A stretch of DNA of 64,000 nucleotides from CAZQFV01 sp964592645 (GTDB lineage Bacteria > Chloroflexota > Chloroflexia > DTKN01). Below the pieces are notes generated by a model. It did no database searches. It had not been told where the DNA came from and saw only the letters and a list, made by a program, of their open reading frames with translations. A program made the translations under genes and the position numbers. Below are positions 31,414 through 39,131 of the stretch, one piece after another (the stretch's first letter is position 1; each line of letters begins with the position of its first letter). Where the stretch lies: NCBI GenBank assembly GCA_964592645.1, contig CAZQFV010000014.1:1-64000 (forward strand), written 5' to 3'.

Positions 31414-33717
31414 ATGCCCATGGACAATGAGGCCAACTCCCCCTACGTGCGGACGTTCGCCATCCTGGCCGGCCTGGCCATCCTGGCGGTGGCCCTGCTG
31501 CTGGTCCTTTGGGGCCTGCGGCCGCCGGCCCCCCTGCCGCCAACGGCTCCGCCGGACGTCTTCTCGGCCGGCCGCGCCGAGGAGGTGCTGCGGGCGGTCG
31601 TGGCCGATGCCGGCCCACGCCCCATCGGCAGTGCCGGCCACGACCTGGTGCGCGAGCGCCTCGTCGACCGCCTACGGGCCCTGGGCTACGTCCCCACCAT
31701 CCAGGAGGCCATCGCCTGCCGCAGCTACAACGGCGCCGGCGCCCTCTGCGGGCAGGTACAGAACGTCTTGGCCGAGCTTCCGGGGCAGACCGATGGGCCC
31801 GCCCTGCTGCTGGTGGCCCACTACGATTCCGGCGGCGTCTCCCCGGGGGTAGCCGACAACGGCTCCGGCGTCGTCGTGCTCCTGGAGGTGGCCCGCCTGC
31901 TGCAAGCGCAGGGGCCGCAGCGCAACCCGGTGATCCTGCTCTTCAGCGACGGCGAGGAGGTGGGGCTGCTGGGCGCGCGGGCCTTTGTCGACGAGCACCC
32001 CTGGGCCCGGCGGATCGGCGCGGTGGTCAATTTGGAGGCCCGCGGCACCTCCGGCCGCGTCCTGATGTTCGAGACGAGCGCCGACAACGCCTGGCTCCTC
32101 GACGCCTATGCCTCCACCCCCCACCCGTCCACCAACTCGCTGATGTACGAGGCCTACAAGGCCATGCCGAACGAAACCGACTTCTCGGTCTTCAAAGCGG
32201 CCGGGCTGCCCGGCCTGAACCTGGCCTATATCGAAGGAGGCGCGCACTACCACACGCCGTTGGACAACCTGGACAACCTCGACCGGGGCAGCCTGCAACA
32301 TCAGGGGGAGACGACGTTGGCGCTGGCCCGGGCGCTAGCCGGGCGCGACCTGGCCAGCCCGCCGCGGGGCGACGCCGCCTACATGGACCTCCTGGGGCGG
32401 GCGCTGCTGCGCTGGCCGGCCGCCTGGACCCCCCCGCTGGCCGTCCTGTCCCTGCTGCTGCCGGGAACGGCCGCCGCCCTGATCCTGCGGCAACGGCTGG
32501 CGCTGCGCGCCCTGGGACAGGGGCTCCTGGCCGCCCTGCTCTCCGTGGCGCTGCCGATCCTGCTGGGCCTGGGGCTCACTTGGCTGGTGAGCACGATCGC
32601 GGGCAACTCCACCCCATGGTACGCCTACCCCCTGCCGATGCGCCTGGCCCTGTGGGGTGGGGCGCTGCTCTGCACGTTGCTGGCCGGCGCGCGGCTGGGC
32701 CGGCCGGCCGGGTTCTGGGGCCTGGCCCTGGGCACCTGGCTCTTCTGGGGGCTCCTGGCCCTGCTCACGGCCTTGCTCGTGCCCGGCGCTGCCATCCTGC
32801 TGATCGTCCCCGCCCTCTGGGCCGGCCTGCTCCTGGCCGTCGTCGCCCTCACGCCGCTGGCCGCATCCCCCTGGGCCCGCGAGGTCGCGGCGCTGGCCGC
32901 CGCCTTTCCCGCCGCGCTGGTCGGGCTGCAGTTGGCCCTGCAGTTCGAGGCGGCGTTCCGCTTCAACGCCAGCCCGACGGTGACCCTGGCCGTCGGCCTG
33001 GTCGCCGGCACCCTGCTGCCGCTCCTGGCGCTGCCGCCGGGCAGGGCGCGTTGGCAGCGCATCCTGGTCCTGGCGGCCGCGGCGATCACGCTGGTCGGCA
33101 CGCTGGCGGCCATCATGGTGCCGCCGTTCTCCACAGCGGCCCCCAGAGCCCTCAACCTCTATCATGTCGCGGACGGCGACACCGGCACCGCCTACTGGGC
33201 CGCCGGCTCTCGCCTGGAGACCCTCCCCTCCCCGCTGCGCGAGCAGTTCGACGCCCAGCCCCAGGCCGTCTTCCCCTGGTCCACCGGCCAGCGGCCCGTG
33301 GCGCTGTCCACGCCGACGGGCGCTCCCGCCCCCAACCTGGAGGTGCTCTCCACCGAGCGCGGCGACACGGGCCGGACCGTGCGGCTGCGGCTGCGCTCCC
33401 CCCGCGGCGGCAGCGAGGTGGACCTGTACGTGCCGATCGCCGGTCTGGAGGCGGTGACGGTGGCCGGACAGGAACTGCCGGTCAGGGCAGGCGATTCCTG
33501 GAACAACTTCTACAACCTCTGGTGCTACGGTCCGGGGTGCGACGGGCTGGAGGTCACGCTGCGCTTCAGCGACACGGCGCCGCAGGAGGCCATCGTCGTC
33601 GACTGGACAATGGGGCTGCCATCCGGCGGGGAGCGCTTCGCCCAGGCACGGCCGGCCTGGACCACGCCCGGCTACGAGGGCGATCTGACCGCGATCATCC
33701 GCCGCATAAAGTTCTGA
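31414..33717 (+). CDS. M28 family aminopeptidase with polytopic C-terminal membrane domain
   Basis: This 767-residue protein has one N-terminal TM (about 10-33), an M28 di-zinc peptidase domain (about 50-325) with LLLVAHYDSG, GVADNGSGVVVLLEVAR, LLFSDGEEVGLLGA, NLEARGTSG and GGAHYHTPLDN, then about eight to nine TM segments (about 350-580) and an extracytoplasmic C-terminal beta-rich domain. The layout resembles the eukaryotic ER metallopeptidase ERMP1/Fxna. The catalytic domain is predicted on the outer face, and the substrate is unknown. ATG 31414 follows GGAGGG; an ATG at 31333 gives 27 extra unconserved residues. Confidence 0.88.
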   Translation: MPMDNEANSPYVRTFAILAGLAILAVALLLVLWGLRPPAPLPPTAPPDVFSAGRAEEVLRAVVADAGPRPIGSAGHDLVRERLVDRLRALGYVPTIQEAIACRSYNGAGALCGQVQNVLAELPGQTDGPALLLVAHYDSGGVSPGVADNGSGVVVLLEVARLLQAQGPQRNPVILLFSDGEEVGLLGARAFVDEHPWARRIGAVVNLEARGTSGRVLMFETSADNAWLLDAYASTPHPSTNSLMYEAYKAMPNETDFSVFKAAGLPGLNLAYIEGGAHYHTPLDNLDNLDRGSLQHQGETTLALARALAGRDLASPPRGDAAYMDLLGRALLRWPAAWTPPLAVLSLLLPGTAAALILRQRLALRALGQGLLAALLSVALPILLGLGLTWLVSTIAGNSTPWYAYPLPMRLALWGGALLCTLLAGARLGRPAGFWGLALGTWLFWGLLALLTALLVPGAAILLIVPALWAGLLLAVVALTPLAASPWAREVAALAAAFPAALVGLQLALQFEAAFRFNASPTVTLAVGLVAGTLLPLLALPPGRARWQRILVLAAAAITLVGTLAAIMVPPFSTAAPRALNLYHVADGDTGTAYWAAGSRLETLPSPLREQFDAQPQAVFPWSTGQRPVALSTPTGAPAPNLEVLSTERGDTGRTVRLRLRSPRGGSEVDLYVPIAGLEAVTVAGQELPVRAGDSWNNFYNLWCYGPGCDGLEVTLRFSDTAPQEAIVVDWTMGLPSGGERFAQARPAWTTPGYEGDLTAIIRRIKF

Positions 33718-33721
33718 GAGC

Positions 33722-33890
33722 CCAGGACCGCCAGGACGCCAAGAAAGCCCGTTTCTGAACCAAAGTTATTGATGTGTCAAAACGCATCGGCAACTTTGGA
33801 AAACCCCTTCCCCTTCGGACCTTGGTGCCTTTGTGGTAGCAACCCTCTTCACCTTTGTGGTGCCAGACCCCTCGAAGTTCGTGGTTCTCA
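33722..33890. repeat. CTTTGTGG-type repeat at a convergent junction (1)
   Basis: The 170-bp gap between the M28 gene (+) and the ECF fusion gene (-) consists of recurring words such as GGACGCCAAGAAAG, TTGGTGCCTTTGTGG and CACCTTTGTGGTGCC. Similar words fill three other convergent junctions in the window. Confidence 0.6.
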
Positions 33891-36416
33891 TCAAGCACGC
33901 CGAAAGGCAAAGCGCTGGCTAAAGCGCCGCAGCAGCCGCAGCACGGGCGGGCCCAACACGACGATCAGCAGGACGTTGCCCAGGCCGCGCCCCAGGTCCC
34001 AGGCCAGCGAGGTCGCCAGGTAGAAGCGGGCATAGCGCAGCAGGGTTTCCCCCAGCGGGAGCCCCGGCTGCCAGAGGATGGCCGAGTCGGCGCCCAGCCC
34101 CAGGAAGGGCCAGAACCACAGGTTCATCACCGCCCCGAAGAAGAGGCCCAGGAGGAGGGAGAAGGCCGCCAGGACGGCGACCTCGCCCCGGCGCCAGCGG
34201 CGCAGGTTGGGCAGAAAGCCGGCCAGCAGCCCCACCCAGCCGGTGGTCAGCATCTGATAGGGCAGCCAGGGACCGATGCCGCTCGTCACCAGGGCCGAGA
34301 GGAGCAGCGTGAGCGCCCCCAGCAGGAAGCCAAAGGTCGGCCCCACGGCGTAGCCGCAGAGGATGGGCAGAAAGAAGAGCAAGGAGAAGCCAAAAGGCCC
34401 GGGGATGGGGCGCAGCAGGGCGCCGATGGCCGCCAGGATGCCCAGGAGCGCCACCTGCTTAGCGCCCAGGCCGCGCACCTCCAGACCGGCCAGGATGGCC
34501 ACCACGCACAGGAGCGTCACCACCGGCGCATCGGCCGCGTGGGCCAGGAACCCGCCGCCGGCCTCCACCGGCCCGGCAAAGAAGGGATAGAGGAAGGCCA
34601 CCACGCCGATCAGGCTGGCCAGGGCGACGATCCAGGGGGTCAGGGAAATGCGAAACTCGGACTTGGAATTGCGGACTTGGAGTTTCGACCCTTCAGCCCC
34701 CGGCCGCGCCTGCCGCACCTCGCCCGCCATCTGCTGAACTACCACCGGAGCACCCAGCACGTCCTCCACCGTGCGATAGCGCGCCTCTCCGTAGAGACGA
34801 CTCACCTGCGAGGCAAAGGCGGGGAAACGCGCCATAACCTCGCCCGTCGGCCCGGCGGCCCGCACGCTGCCCTGCTCCAGGAGCACGATCCGGTCGGCGC
34901 AGCGGGCGGCCAGCTCCACGTCGTGCGTAGCCAGCAGGACGGCCCGACCCCGGGCGCGCGCGGCCTGCAGGAAGCGCACCAGGGCCTCCTTCTGGTGAGA
35001 ATCCAGCCCGCGGGTGGGCTCGTCGAGCAGGATGATCTCGGGTCCGGCCACGAGCACGGCGGCCAAGGCGACGCGCTGGCGCTCGCCCACGCTCAGGTCG
35101 CGGGGGTAGCGCTCCAAAAGGGTGTCCAGGCCGATCTCGCCGGGCAGCGCGCCGTAGTCGCCGGCCGGCCGGCCGCGCTGGCGCAGGGTGTAGTCGAGCT
35201 CGTCGCGCACCGTATCGGCAAAGAGGAGGGCGTCGGGGTTCTGCGGCACGTAGCCGACATGCTCGATCAGCCGCGACAGCGGCACCCGGCGCGGGTCCAG
35301 GCCGGCAATCGCCACCGCTCCCACCTCAGCCCGCAGCAGTCCCACCAGGAGCTTGAGCAGCGTCGTCTTGCCGGCCCCGTTGCTCCCCATCAGGGCCACG
35401 ATCTCGCCATAGCTCACCTCCAGGTCGACGCCGCGCAGGGCGGGGGAACCGTTGTAGGAAAAAGAAAGGCCCGAGACCCGGATGGCGAAAGAAGGGGAAG
35501 AAAATGGATCAGCAGGCGGAGCTTTGGGTAGCAAATCACAAGTAGCAAGTGTCCCCGCCGCCAGGCTACTTGCTGCTTGCCATTTGCCGCTTGTTCGGCG
35601 CCCTTGCTCCACCCCTCCGGCGACCGCAACGAAGTTGCGTGCTTCCTCCACGTCCAGAGGCAGAGGACTCCACCCCAGCGCCTTGCCCAGCGCCACCACC
35701 GGCGGCACGTCGGCCATCCGTTGCAGCACGGCCCGCGGCTCCCCGACGAGGAGTGGCCGGCCCGGCCCGGACAGGTAGGCCATGCGCCGAGCCAAGGATA
35801 CGACCCGCTCCAGGCGGTGCTCGCAGAGGATCACGGTCAGCCCCAGGTCACGGTTCAGCCGGGCCACCGCGGCCAGGACCTCCTCGGCGCCGGCGGGATC
35901 CAGCTGCGAGGTCGGCTCGTCGAGCACGAGCAGACGCGGCTGCAGCGTCAGCACCGCGCCGATGGCCACGCGCTGGCGCTCGCCGCCGGAAAGGGTCTCC
36001 AGCCGCCGGCCGGCGAGATGATCGATGCCCAGCGCCGCCATGGTCGCGGCGATGCGCTGGCGCATGGTCGATTCCGGCAGGCCACGGTTCTCCATGGCAA
36101 AGGCCAACTCCTCCTCCACCGTGGTGGCCACGCACTGGGCCTCCGGCGTCTGGAACACGAGCCCGACCCAGGCGCTCATCGCCCCGGGCCCCTCGGCCAC
36201 CGGGTCGTGGCCCAGGACATCGACCTGCCCGGCAAAGGTGCCGCCGTAGAAGTGGGGCACCAGCCCGTTGAGGCAGCGCAGCAGGGTGCTCTTGCCCGAG
36301 CCGGAGGGCCCGGCGACCACCAGGAACTCGCCCGCGGCGACCTCCAGGTTGATGCCGGCCAGGACGGGGCGCGGGCTGTCGGGGTAGGTATAGGTCACGC
36401 CGGACAGCCGGATCAT
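33891..36416 (-). CDS. ECF transporter fusion: EcfA - EcfA' - S component
   Basis: This 841-residue fusion joins two ABC ATPases and a membrane S component in one chain. ATPase 1 (about 1-260): GPSGSGKST, LSGGERQR, LDEPTSQLDP, CEH switch. Linker about 275-315. ATPase 2 (about 318-560): GSNGAGKTT, LSVGERQR, LDEPTRGLDS, ATHD switch. A second linker then leads to an S domain with about six helices (about 620-841; GFSLLFFLPILCGYAVGPTFGFLLGA). ECF systems take up vitamins. A cobalamin riboswitch upstream of the partner ecfT makes cobalamin or a precursor the likely substrate. Both linkers are encoded by word-like hairpin repeats. The start overlaps the ecfT stop (ATGA). Confidence 0.88.
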   Translation of the reverse strand: MIRLSGVTYTYPDSPRPVLAGINLEVAAGEFLVVAGPSGSGKSTLLRCLNGLVPHFYGGTFAGQVDVLGHDPVAEGPGAMSAWVGLVFQTPEAQCVATTVEEELAFAMENRGLPESTMRQRIAATMAALGIDHLAGRRLETLSGGERQRVAIGAVLTLQPRLLVLDEPTSQLDPAGAEEVLAAVARLNRDLGLTVILCEHRLERVVSLARRMAYLSGPGRPLLVGEPRAVLQRMADVPPVVALGKALGWSPLPLDVEEARNFVAVAGGVEQGRRTSGKWQAASSLAAGTLATCDLLPKAPPADPFSSPSFAIRVSGLSFSYNGSPALRGVDLEVSYGEIVALMGSNGAGKTTLLKLLVGLLRAEVGAVAIAGLDPRRVPLSRLIEHVGYVPQNPDALLFADTVRDELDYTLRQRGRPAGDYGALPGEIGLDTLLERYPRDLSVGERQRVALAAVLVAGPEIILLDEPTRGLDSHQKEALVRFLQAARARGRAVLLATHDVELAARCADRIVLLEQGSVRAAGPTGEVMARFPAFASQVSRLYGEARYRTVEDVLGAPVVVQQMAGEVRQARPGAEGSKLQVRNSKSEFRISLTPWIVALASLIGVVAFLYPFFAGPVEAGGGFLAHAADAPVVTLLCVVAILAGLEVRGLGAKQVALLGILAAIGALLRPIPGPFGFSLLFFLPILCGYAVGPTFGFLLGALTLLLSALVTSGIGPWLPYQMLTTGWVGLLAGFLPNLRRWRRGEVAVLAAFSLLLGLFFGAVMNLWFWPFLGLGADSAILWQPGLPLGETLLRYARFYLATSLAWDLGRGLGNVLLIVVLGPPVLRLLRRFSQRFAFRRA
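34651..34687. repeat. Hairpin repeat encoding the ATPase-S linker
   Basis: CGAAACTC (34651-34658) and GAGTTTCG (34680-34687) are perfect inverted arms around two GGACTTGG words. The element is in frame and codes for the linker KLQVRNSKSEFRI between EcfA' and the S domain. Confidence 0.6.
35531..35587. repeat. Hairpin repeat encoding the linker between the two ATPases
   Basis: GCAAATCACAAGTAGCAAGT at 35531-35550 is an imperfect inverted copy of 35566-35587 (about 18 of 21 positions pair). It is in frame and codes for GKWQAASSLAAGTLATCDLL. The same CAAGTAGCAAGT words occur between genes at 3988-4010. Confidence 0.65.
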
Positions 36417-37468
36417 GGCTTCCTCCGGGCGAACCAGGCGGGCGCGGTCAGGAGGAGGAAGAGGGCGCCGATGGCCGGGTGAAAGGCCGGCCAGCCGAGC
36501 TGCGGGTAGGGCACATAGGCCAGGGCGGCCGGCCAGGCCAGGAGCACAGCGGCATACCCCAGGAGTGCCAGGAGTGAGCACAGGGCAACGGCGGTGTCGC
36601 CCACTGCCCAGCGCCGCGGGCGATAGCGGCTGCGCTGGACGCTGCGGCCCTGCAAGACCAGGGCCACGATCAGAGCGGCGCCCCCCAGGAGCAGCAGCGC
36701 GGTGCCGAGGGGCGCGCTCCCCCCGGCGGCCGGCGCAGCCAACAGGGCACCAGCCCGCACCAGGAGGCCGGCCAGGATGGTCAACAGGGCCAACAGCAGC
36801 AGGCGCTGCCCCCAGGCCCGCGCCCGGGGGGAGCGCAGCGGGGAGGCGCCAAAGCCGCGCGACTCCATCGACTCGGCCAGCTGCAGCGAGCGCTCCAGGC
36901 CGGTCGTCAGCAGCGGCAGCACCAGGGGGCCGACGTCGCGCAGGCCGCGGCCGCGGTGGCCGCGGACGGTCTGGGCCTCGCGGATCTCGCGCAGGGCCAC
37001 GGCGGCCTGCGGGATGAACGACATGCCGATCGCGGCAGTCACGCCGGTCTGGTAGAGGACGGGCGGGGCGGCGCGCAGGAGCTGGTAGGGGTCCACCGCC
37101 TGGCTCAACGTGGCAAAGGCGGCCAGGACCGCCAGCCAGGCCAGGCCGCTGAGAAAGCCGTAGGCGGCGGCCTCCAGGGTGACGGGGCCGCCGACAAGCG
37201 GCCACGACGGCGGCAGGGCAAAGAGCACGGTGCGGCCGTAGTGGGCGGTGAGGGCGTTCAGGGGAATGGTCAGGAGCCAGAGGAACAACCCTGCTCTTAA
37301 GAAAAAGCGCCAGCCGGCCAGGGCCCCGGGGCGGGCCGGCTGGGAAGTTTGCACCACTGCCACCACCAACAGCAGCAGCACCAGGTAGGCCGGGTTGCGC
37401 GTCGTCAGGGCCGGCAGCGCCGCGGCCAGCGCCCAGAGCGCCCAGGCGCCTGGGTGGCTCACGGCCAT
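36413..37468 (-). CDS. ecfT: EcfT transmembrane subunit of the ECF transporter
   Basis: This 351-residue protein is the energy-coupling membrane subunit. It has about five to six hydrophobic helices, a coupling-helix signature SMESRGFGASPLRS in the cytoplasmic loop and an earlier AQTVRGHRGRG segment matching the first Arg-Gly coupling motif. It forms a complex with the fused EcfA-EcfA'-S protein, whose start overlaps its stop. ATG 37468 directly abuts GGAGGG, so a GTG at 37462 (6-nt spacing) may be the real start. The open frame upstream of 37468 covers the leader and is not coding-like. It is controlled by the upstream cobalamin riboswitch. Confidence 0.87.
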   Translation of the reverse strand: MAVSHPGAWALWALAAALPALTTRNPAYLVLLLLVVAVVQTSQPARPGALAGWRFFLRAGLFLWLLTIPLNALTAHYGRTVLFALPPSWPLVGGPVTLEAAAYGFLSGLAWLAVLAAFATLSQAVDPYQLLRAAPPVLYQTGVTAAIGMSFIPQAAVALREIREAQTVRGHRGRGLRDVGPLVLPLLTTGLERSLQLAESMESRGFGASPLRSPRARAWGQRLLLLALLTILAGLLVRAGALLAAPAAGGSAPLGTALLLLGGAALIVALVLQGRSVQRSRYRPRRWAVGDTAVALCSLLALLGYAAVLLAWPAALAYVPYPQLGWPAFHPAIGALFLLLTAPAWFARRKP

Positions 37469-37552
37469 CCCTCCACCCTGCGCACCGGCAGGAGCGGGGA
37501 TGGGCCTGGCAGTCTCCGCTGTGTCGTCCTGGTCGAGCTCCACCGCTAACCT

Positions 37553-37587
37553 CGTTCGAACGCTTGAACATCCCAACGCTGAAACGC
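37553..37587. repeat. AACGCTTGAAC-type word repeat in the ecfT leader
   Basis: CGTTCGAACGCTTGAAC and AACGCTGAAACG words resemble the AACGTT repeats at 17663-17684 and 42431-42452. Confidence 0.35.
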
Positions 37588-37650
37588 CCTGGCCTTCGTG
37601 CCTCCACGGTCGCAGGCCCTTGGCGCCCCCAGATGAGCAGGCTCTGGCAC

Positions 37651-37678
37651 AAAGAAAGCCCCCCTCGAGAAGGGGGGC
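37651..37678 (-). terminator. Riboswitch-controlled intrinsic terminator
   Basis: On the minus strand an 8-bp stem GCCCCCCT/AGGGGGGC (37678-37671 with 37665-37658) with a 5-nt loop is followed by TTTCTTT. It lies about 50 nt after the cobalamin aptamer and before ecfT, as expected for the expression platform. Confidence 0.8.
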
Positions 37679-37731
37679 GAGACAACGGCATGCCTCTGCC
37701 GGCCCCATCCACGTGGGTCCTGGAACGGCGC

Positions 37732-37849
37732 GGCGGAGGTGGGCGACCTGGCTCGGGGCGTTCTCACCCCATACAGTTGCGGGACAGCACCGGACTCACA
37801 CCGGTTTCCCCCGTTGGGCCCTGGCATCCGGGCAGCGGGCGCCTCCGCC
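37732..37849 (-). promoter_or_regulatory. Cobalamin riboswitch
   Basis: On the minus strand the P1 stem pairs GGCGGAGG (37849-37842) with CCTCCGCC (37739-37732). Inside are the conserved blocks AACCGGTGTGAGTCCGGT, CTGTCCCGCAACTGT and the B12 box GAGCCAGG. These are the hallmark elements of the cobalamin aptamer. A terminator follows and then ecfT, so binding of a cobalamin should stop transcription of the ECF transporter. Confidence 0.93.
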
Positions 37850-37877
37850 AAAGAAAGACTGTCAAGGAACTGGAGCT

Positions 37878-37906
37878 ACTGTAACATAGCCGCGCGCTTC
37901 TGTCAA
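37878..37906 (-). promoter_or_regulatory. Promoter of the riboswitch-ecfT operon
   Basis: On the minus strand TTGACA (37906-37901), a 17-nt spacer and TACAGT (37883-37878), about 30 nt upstream of the aptamer. Confidence 0.65.
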
Positions 37907-37916
37907 ACGCCCCGGC

Positions 37917-38146
37917 CTACGGGCTGCGCACCGCCAGCGGCAGATAAAGGGAGCAGAGCCGGCCGGCGGTGTCCAGCGCCAGGCCGGGCCCGGTCCTGCC
38001 GAACAACCGGCCGTTGTCCACCTGGGTGAGGGACCAGGCGGCATCCGGGGCGGCCGGCCCTGGGGAGCGGCCGGCACCGCGGTGCTGAGCAGGAGAAACA
38101 GGAAGATAGCCGCTGCAACGCGCAGGACGATCGAACGAGTGGCCAC
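37917..38146 (-). pseudogene. Frameshifted short secreted protein relic
   Basis: A GTG start with GGGAGG upstream gives a clean signal peptide (IVLRVAAAIFLFLLLSTAVPAAP). Shortly after cleavage the sense continues only in another frame: DAAWSLTQVDNGRLFG, then GLALDTAGRLCSLYLPLAVRSP and stop. ALDTAGR is reminiscent of repeat blades of large secreted propeller proteins, and YLPL near the stop resembles the C-terminal tails common in exported Chloroflexota proteins. Probably the collapsed remains of a much longer gene. Confidence 0.5.
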
Positions 38147-38250
38147 GGCTTTACCTCCCCGCCCGCTTCGGCGGGCGATCCCTGATCGTGGATACAGCAG
38201 TATCACCGCACACCTTCGCGGCCCACACTCGACGCTTCTGCTACGGGCGG

Positions 38251-38279
38251 TTGAGCAAATTGCCAAACCATGGTAAGAT
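38251..38279 (+). promoter_or_regulatory. Promoter candidate for the FHA protein gene
   Basis: TTGAGC (38251-38256), a 17-nt spacer and TAAGAT (38274-38279), 42 nt before the ATG. Confidence 0.45.
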
Positions 38280-38321
38280 GGAGGCCGTGAGCGAGACGTT
38301 CCCATCGTGGCGAGGTGCAGC

Positions 38322-38939
38322 ATGGCCCATCCCGATCGCGTCCCCACCTTGACCGACCCTGCCGGCAGCGAACATCCCCTGCGCGGCCCGACGACGACCA
38401 TCGGCCGGGCGCTGGAGAGCGACATCGTCATCACCAGCACCCGCGTCTCCCGGGAGCACGCCCGCGTCCGGCGTGAGGGCTGGCGGGCCATCCTGGAGGA
38501 CCTCGGCAGCACCAACGGCACCTGGCTCAACGGCGAACGCCTGCTCCAACCGGCGGAGCTGCACGACGGCGACCGCATCCAGTTGGGTGACGTCGTCCTG
38601 ATCTTTCACGACCCCGACATCACCCTGCGCGACAGCCCCTTTCCCGAACTGGAGGTCGATATCGGCGCGGGGGTGGTACGTGTGGACCGCCGGCCGGTCA
38701 CGCTGGCCCCCAAGGAGTTCGCCCTGCTGGCTTACCTCCATGAACACGGCGGCGAGGTCTGCTCCAAGGACGACATCTGCCAGGCCGTCTGGCCCGAGTA
38801 TCCCGACGACGTCTACGACTACCAGGTGGAGAACCTGGTGCGCCGGCTGCGGACCAAGCTCGAGCCGGACCCGGCCAAGCCGCAGCTGCTGCTGACGCTG
38901 CGGGGCCTGGGGTACAAGCTGGTGGTCGGGAAGCGGTGA
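38322..38939 (+). CDS. FHA domain fused to OmpR-type winged-helix DNA-binding domain
   Basis: This 205-residue regulator has an FHA domain (about 20-100; TIGRALESDIVI, SREHARV and LGSTNGTWLNG are the phosphothreonine-binding loops) joined to a C-terminal Trans_reg_C winged helix (about 115-205; LAPKEFALLAYLHEHGG, VENLVRRLRTKLE, RGLGYKL). It has no receiver domain, so phosphopeptide binding probably replaces phospho-Asp as input. The Ser/Thr kinase encoded next is the obvious candidate to create its ligand. The ATG follows GAGGTG. Confidence 0.88.
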   Translation: MAHPDRVPTLTDPAGSEHPLRGPTTTIGRALESDIVITSTRVSREHARVRREGWRAILEDLGSTNGTWLNGERLLQPAELHDGDRIQLGDVVLIFHDPDITLRDSPFPELEVDIGAGVVRVDRRPVTLAPKEFALLAYLHEHGGEVCSKDDICQAVWPEYPDDVYDYQVENLVRRLRTKLEPDPAKPQLLLTLRGLGYKLVVGKR

Positions 38940-39131
38940 TTGGGCTGCGGGTCTTGGTCCCAATACTCAATCCCCAATACCCAACCGATAGCTCCCGGTT
39001 AGCGCCCCGATAGGAAAAGAGGCTATCTTCCTGGTATGATGTCTCCATCGACGATGATGGAGGATACCGGGATGCCGGCGCTCAAGCCCAGGTTCCACTT
39101 ACAAGCGAGCCGCAAAGAAGGAGGACAAGGC
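38940..39131 (+). promoter_or_regulatory. Kinase gene leader with word-like repeat and extended -10
   Basis: CCCAATACTCAATCCCCAATACCCAA (38959-38984; two overlapping CAATAC words) forms a word-like repeat. CTGGTATGAT (TATGAT at 39035-39040, TG extended) is a promoter candidate about 90 nt before the kinase start. Confidence 0.35.

Noticed and set aside
31509..33758. 749-codon frame overlapping the M28 peptidase gene
   Set aside because: Gly/Ala/Arg-rich shadow in another frame on the same strand; the peptidase frame carries all motifs.
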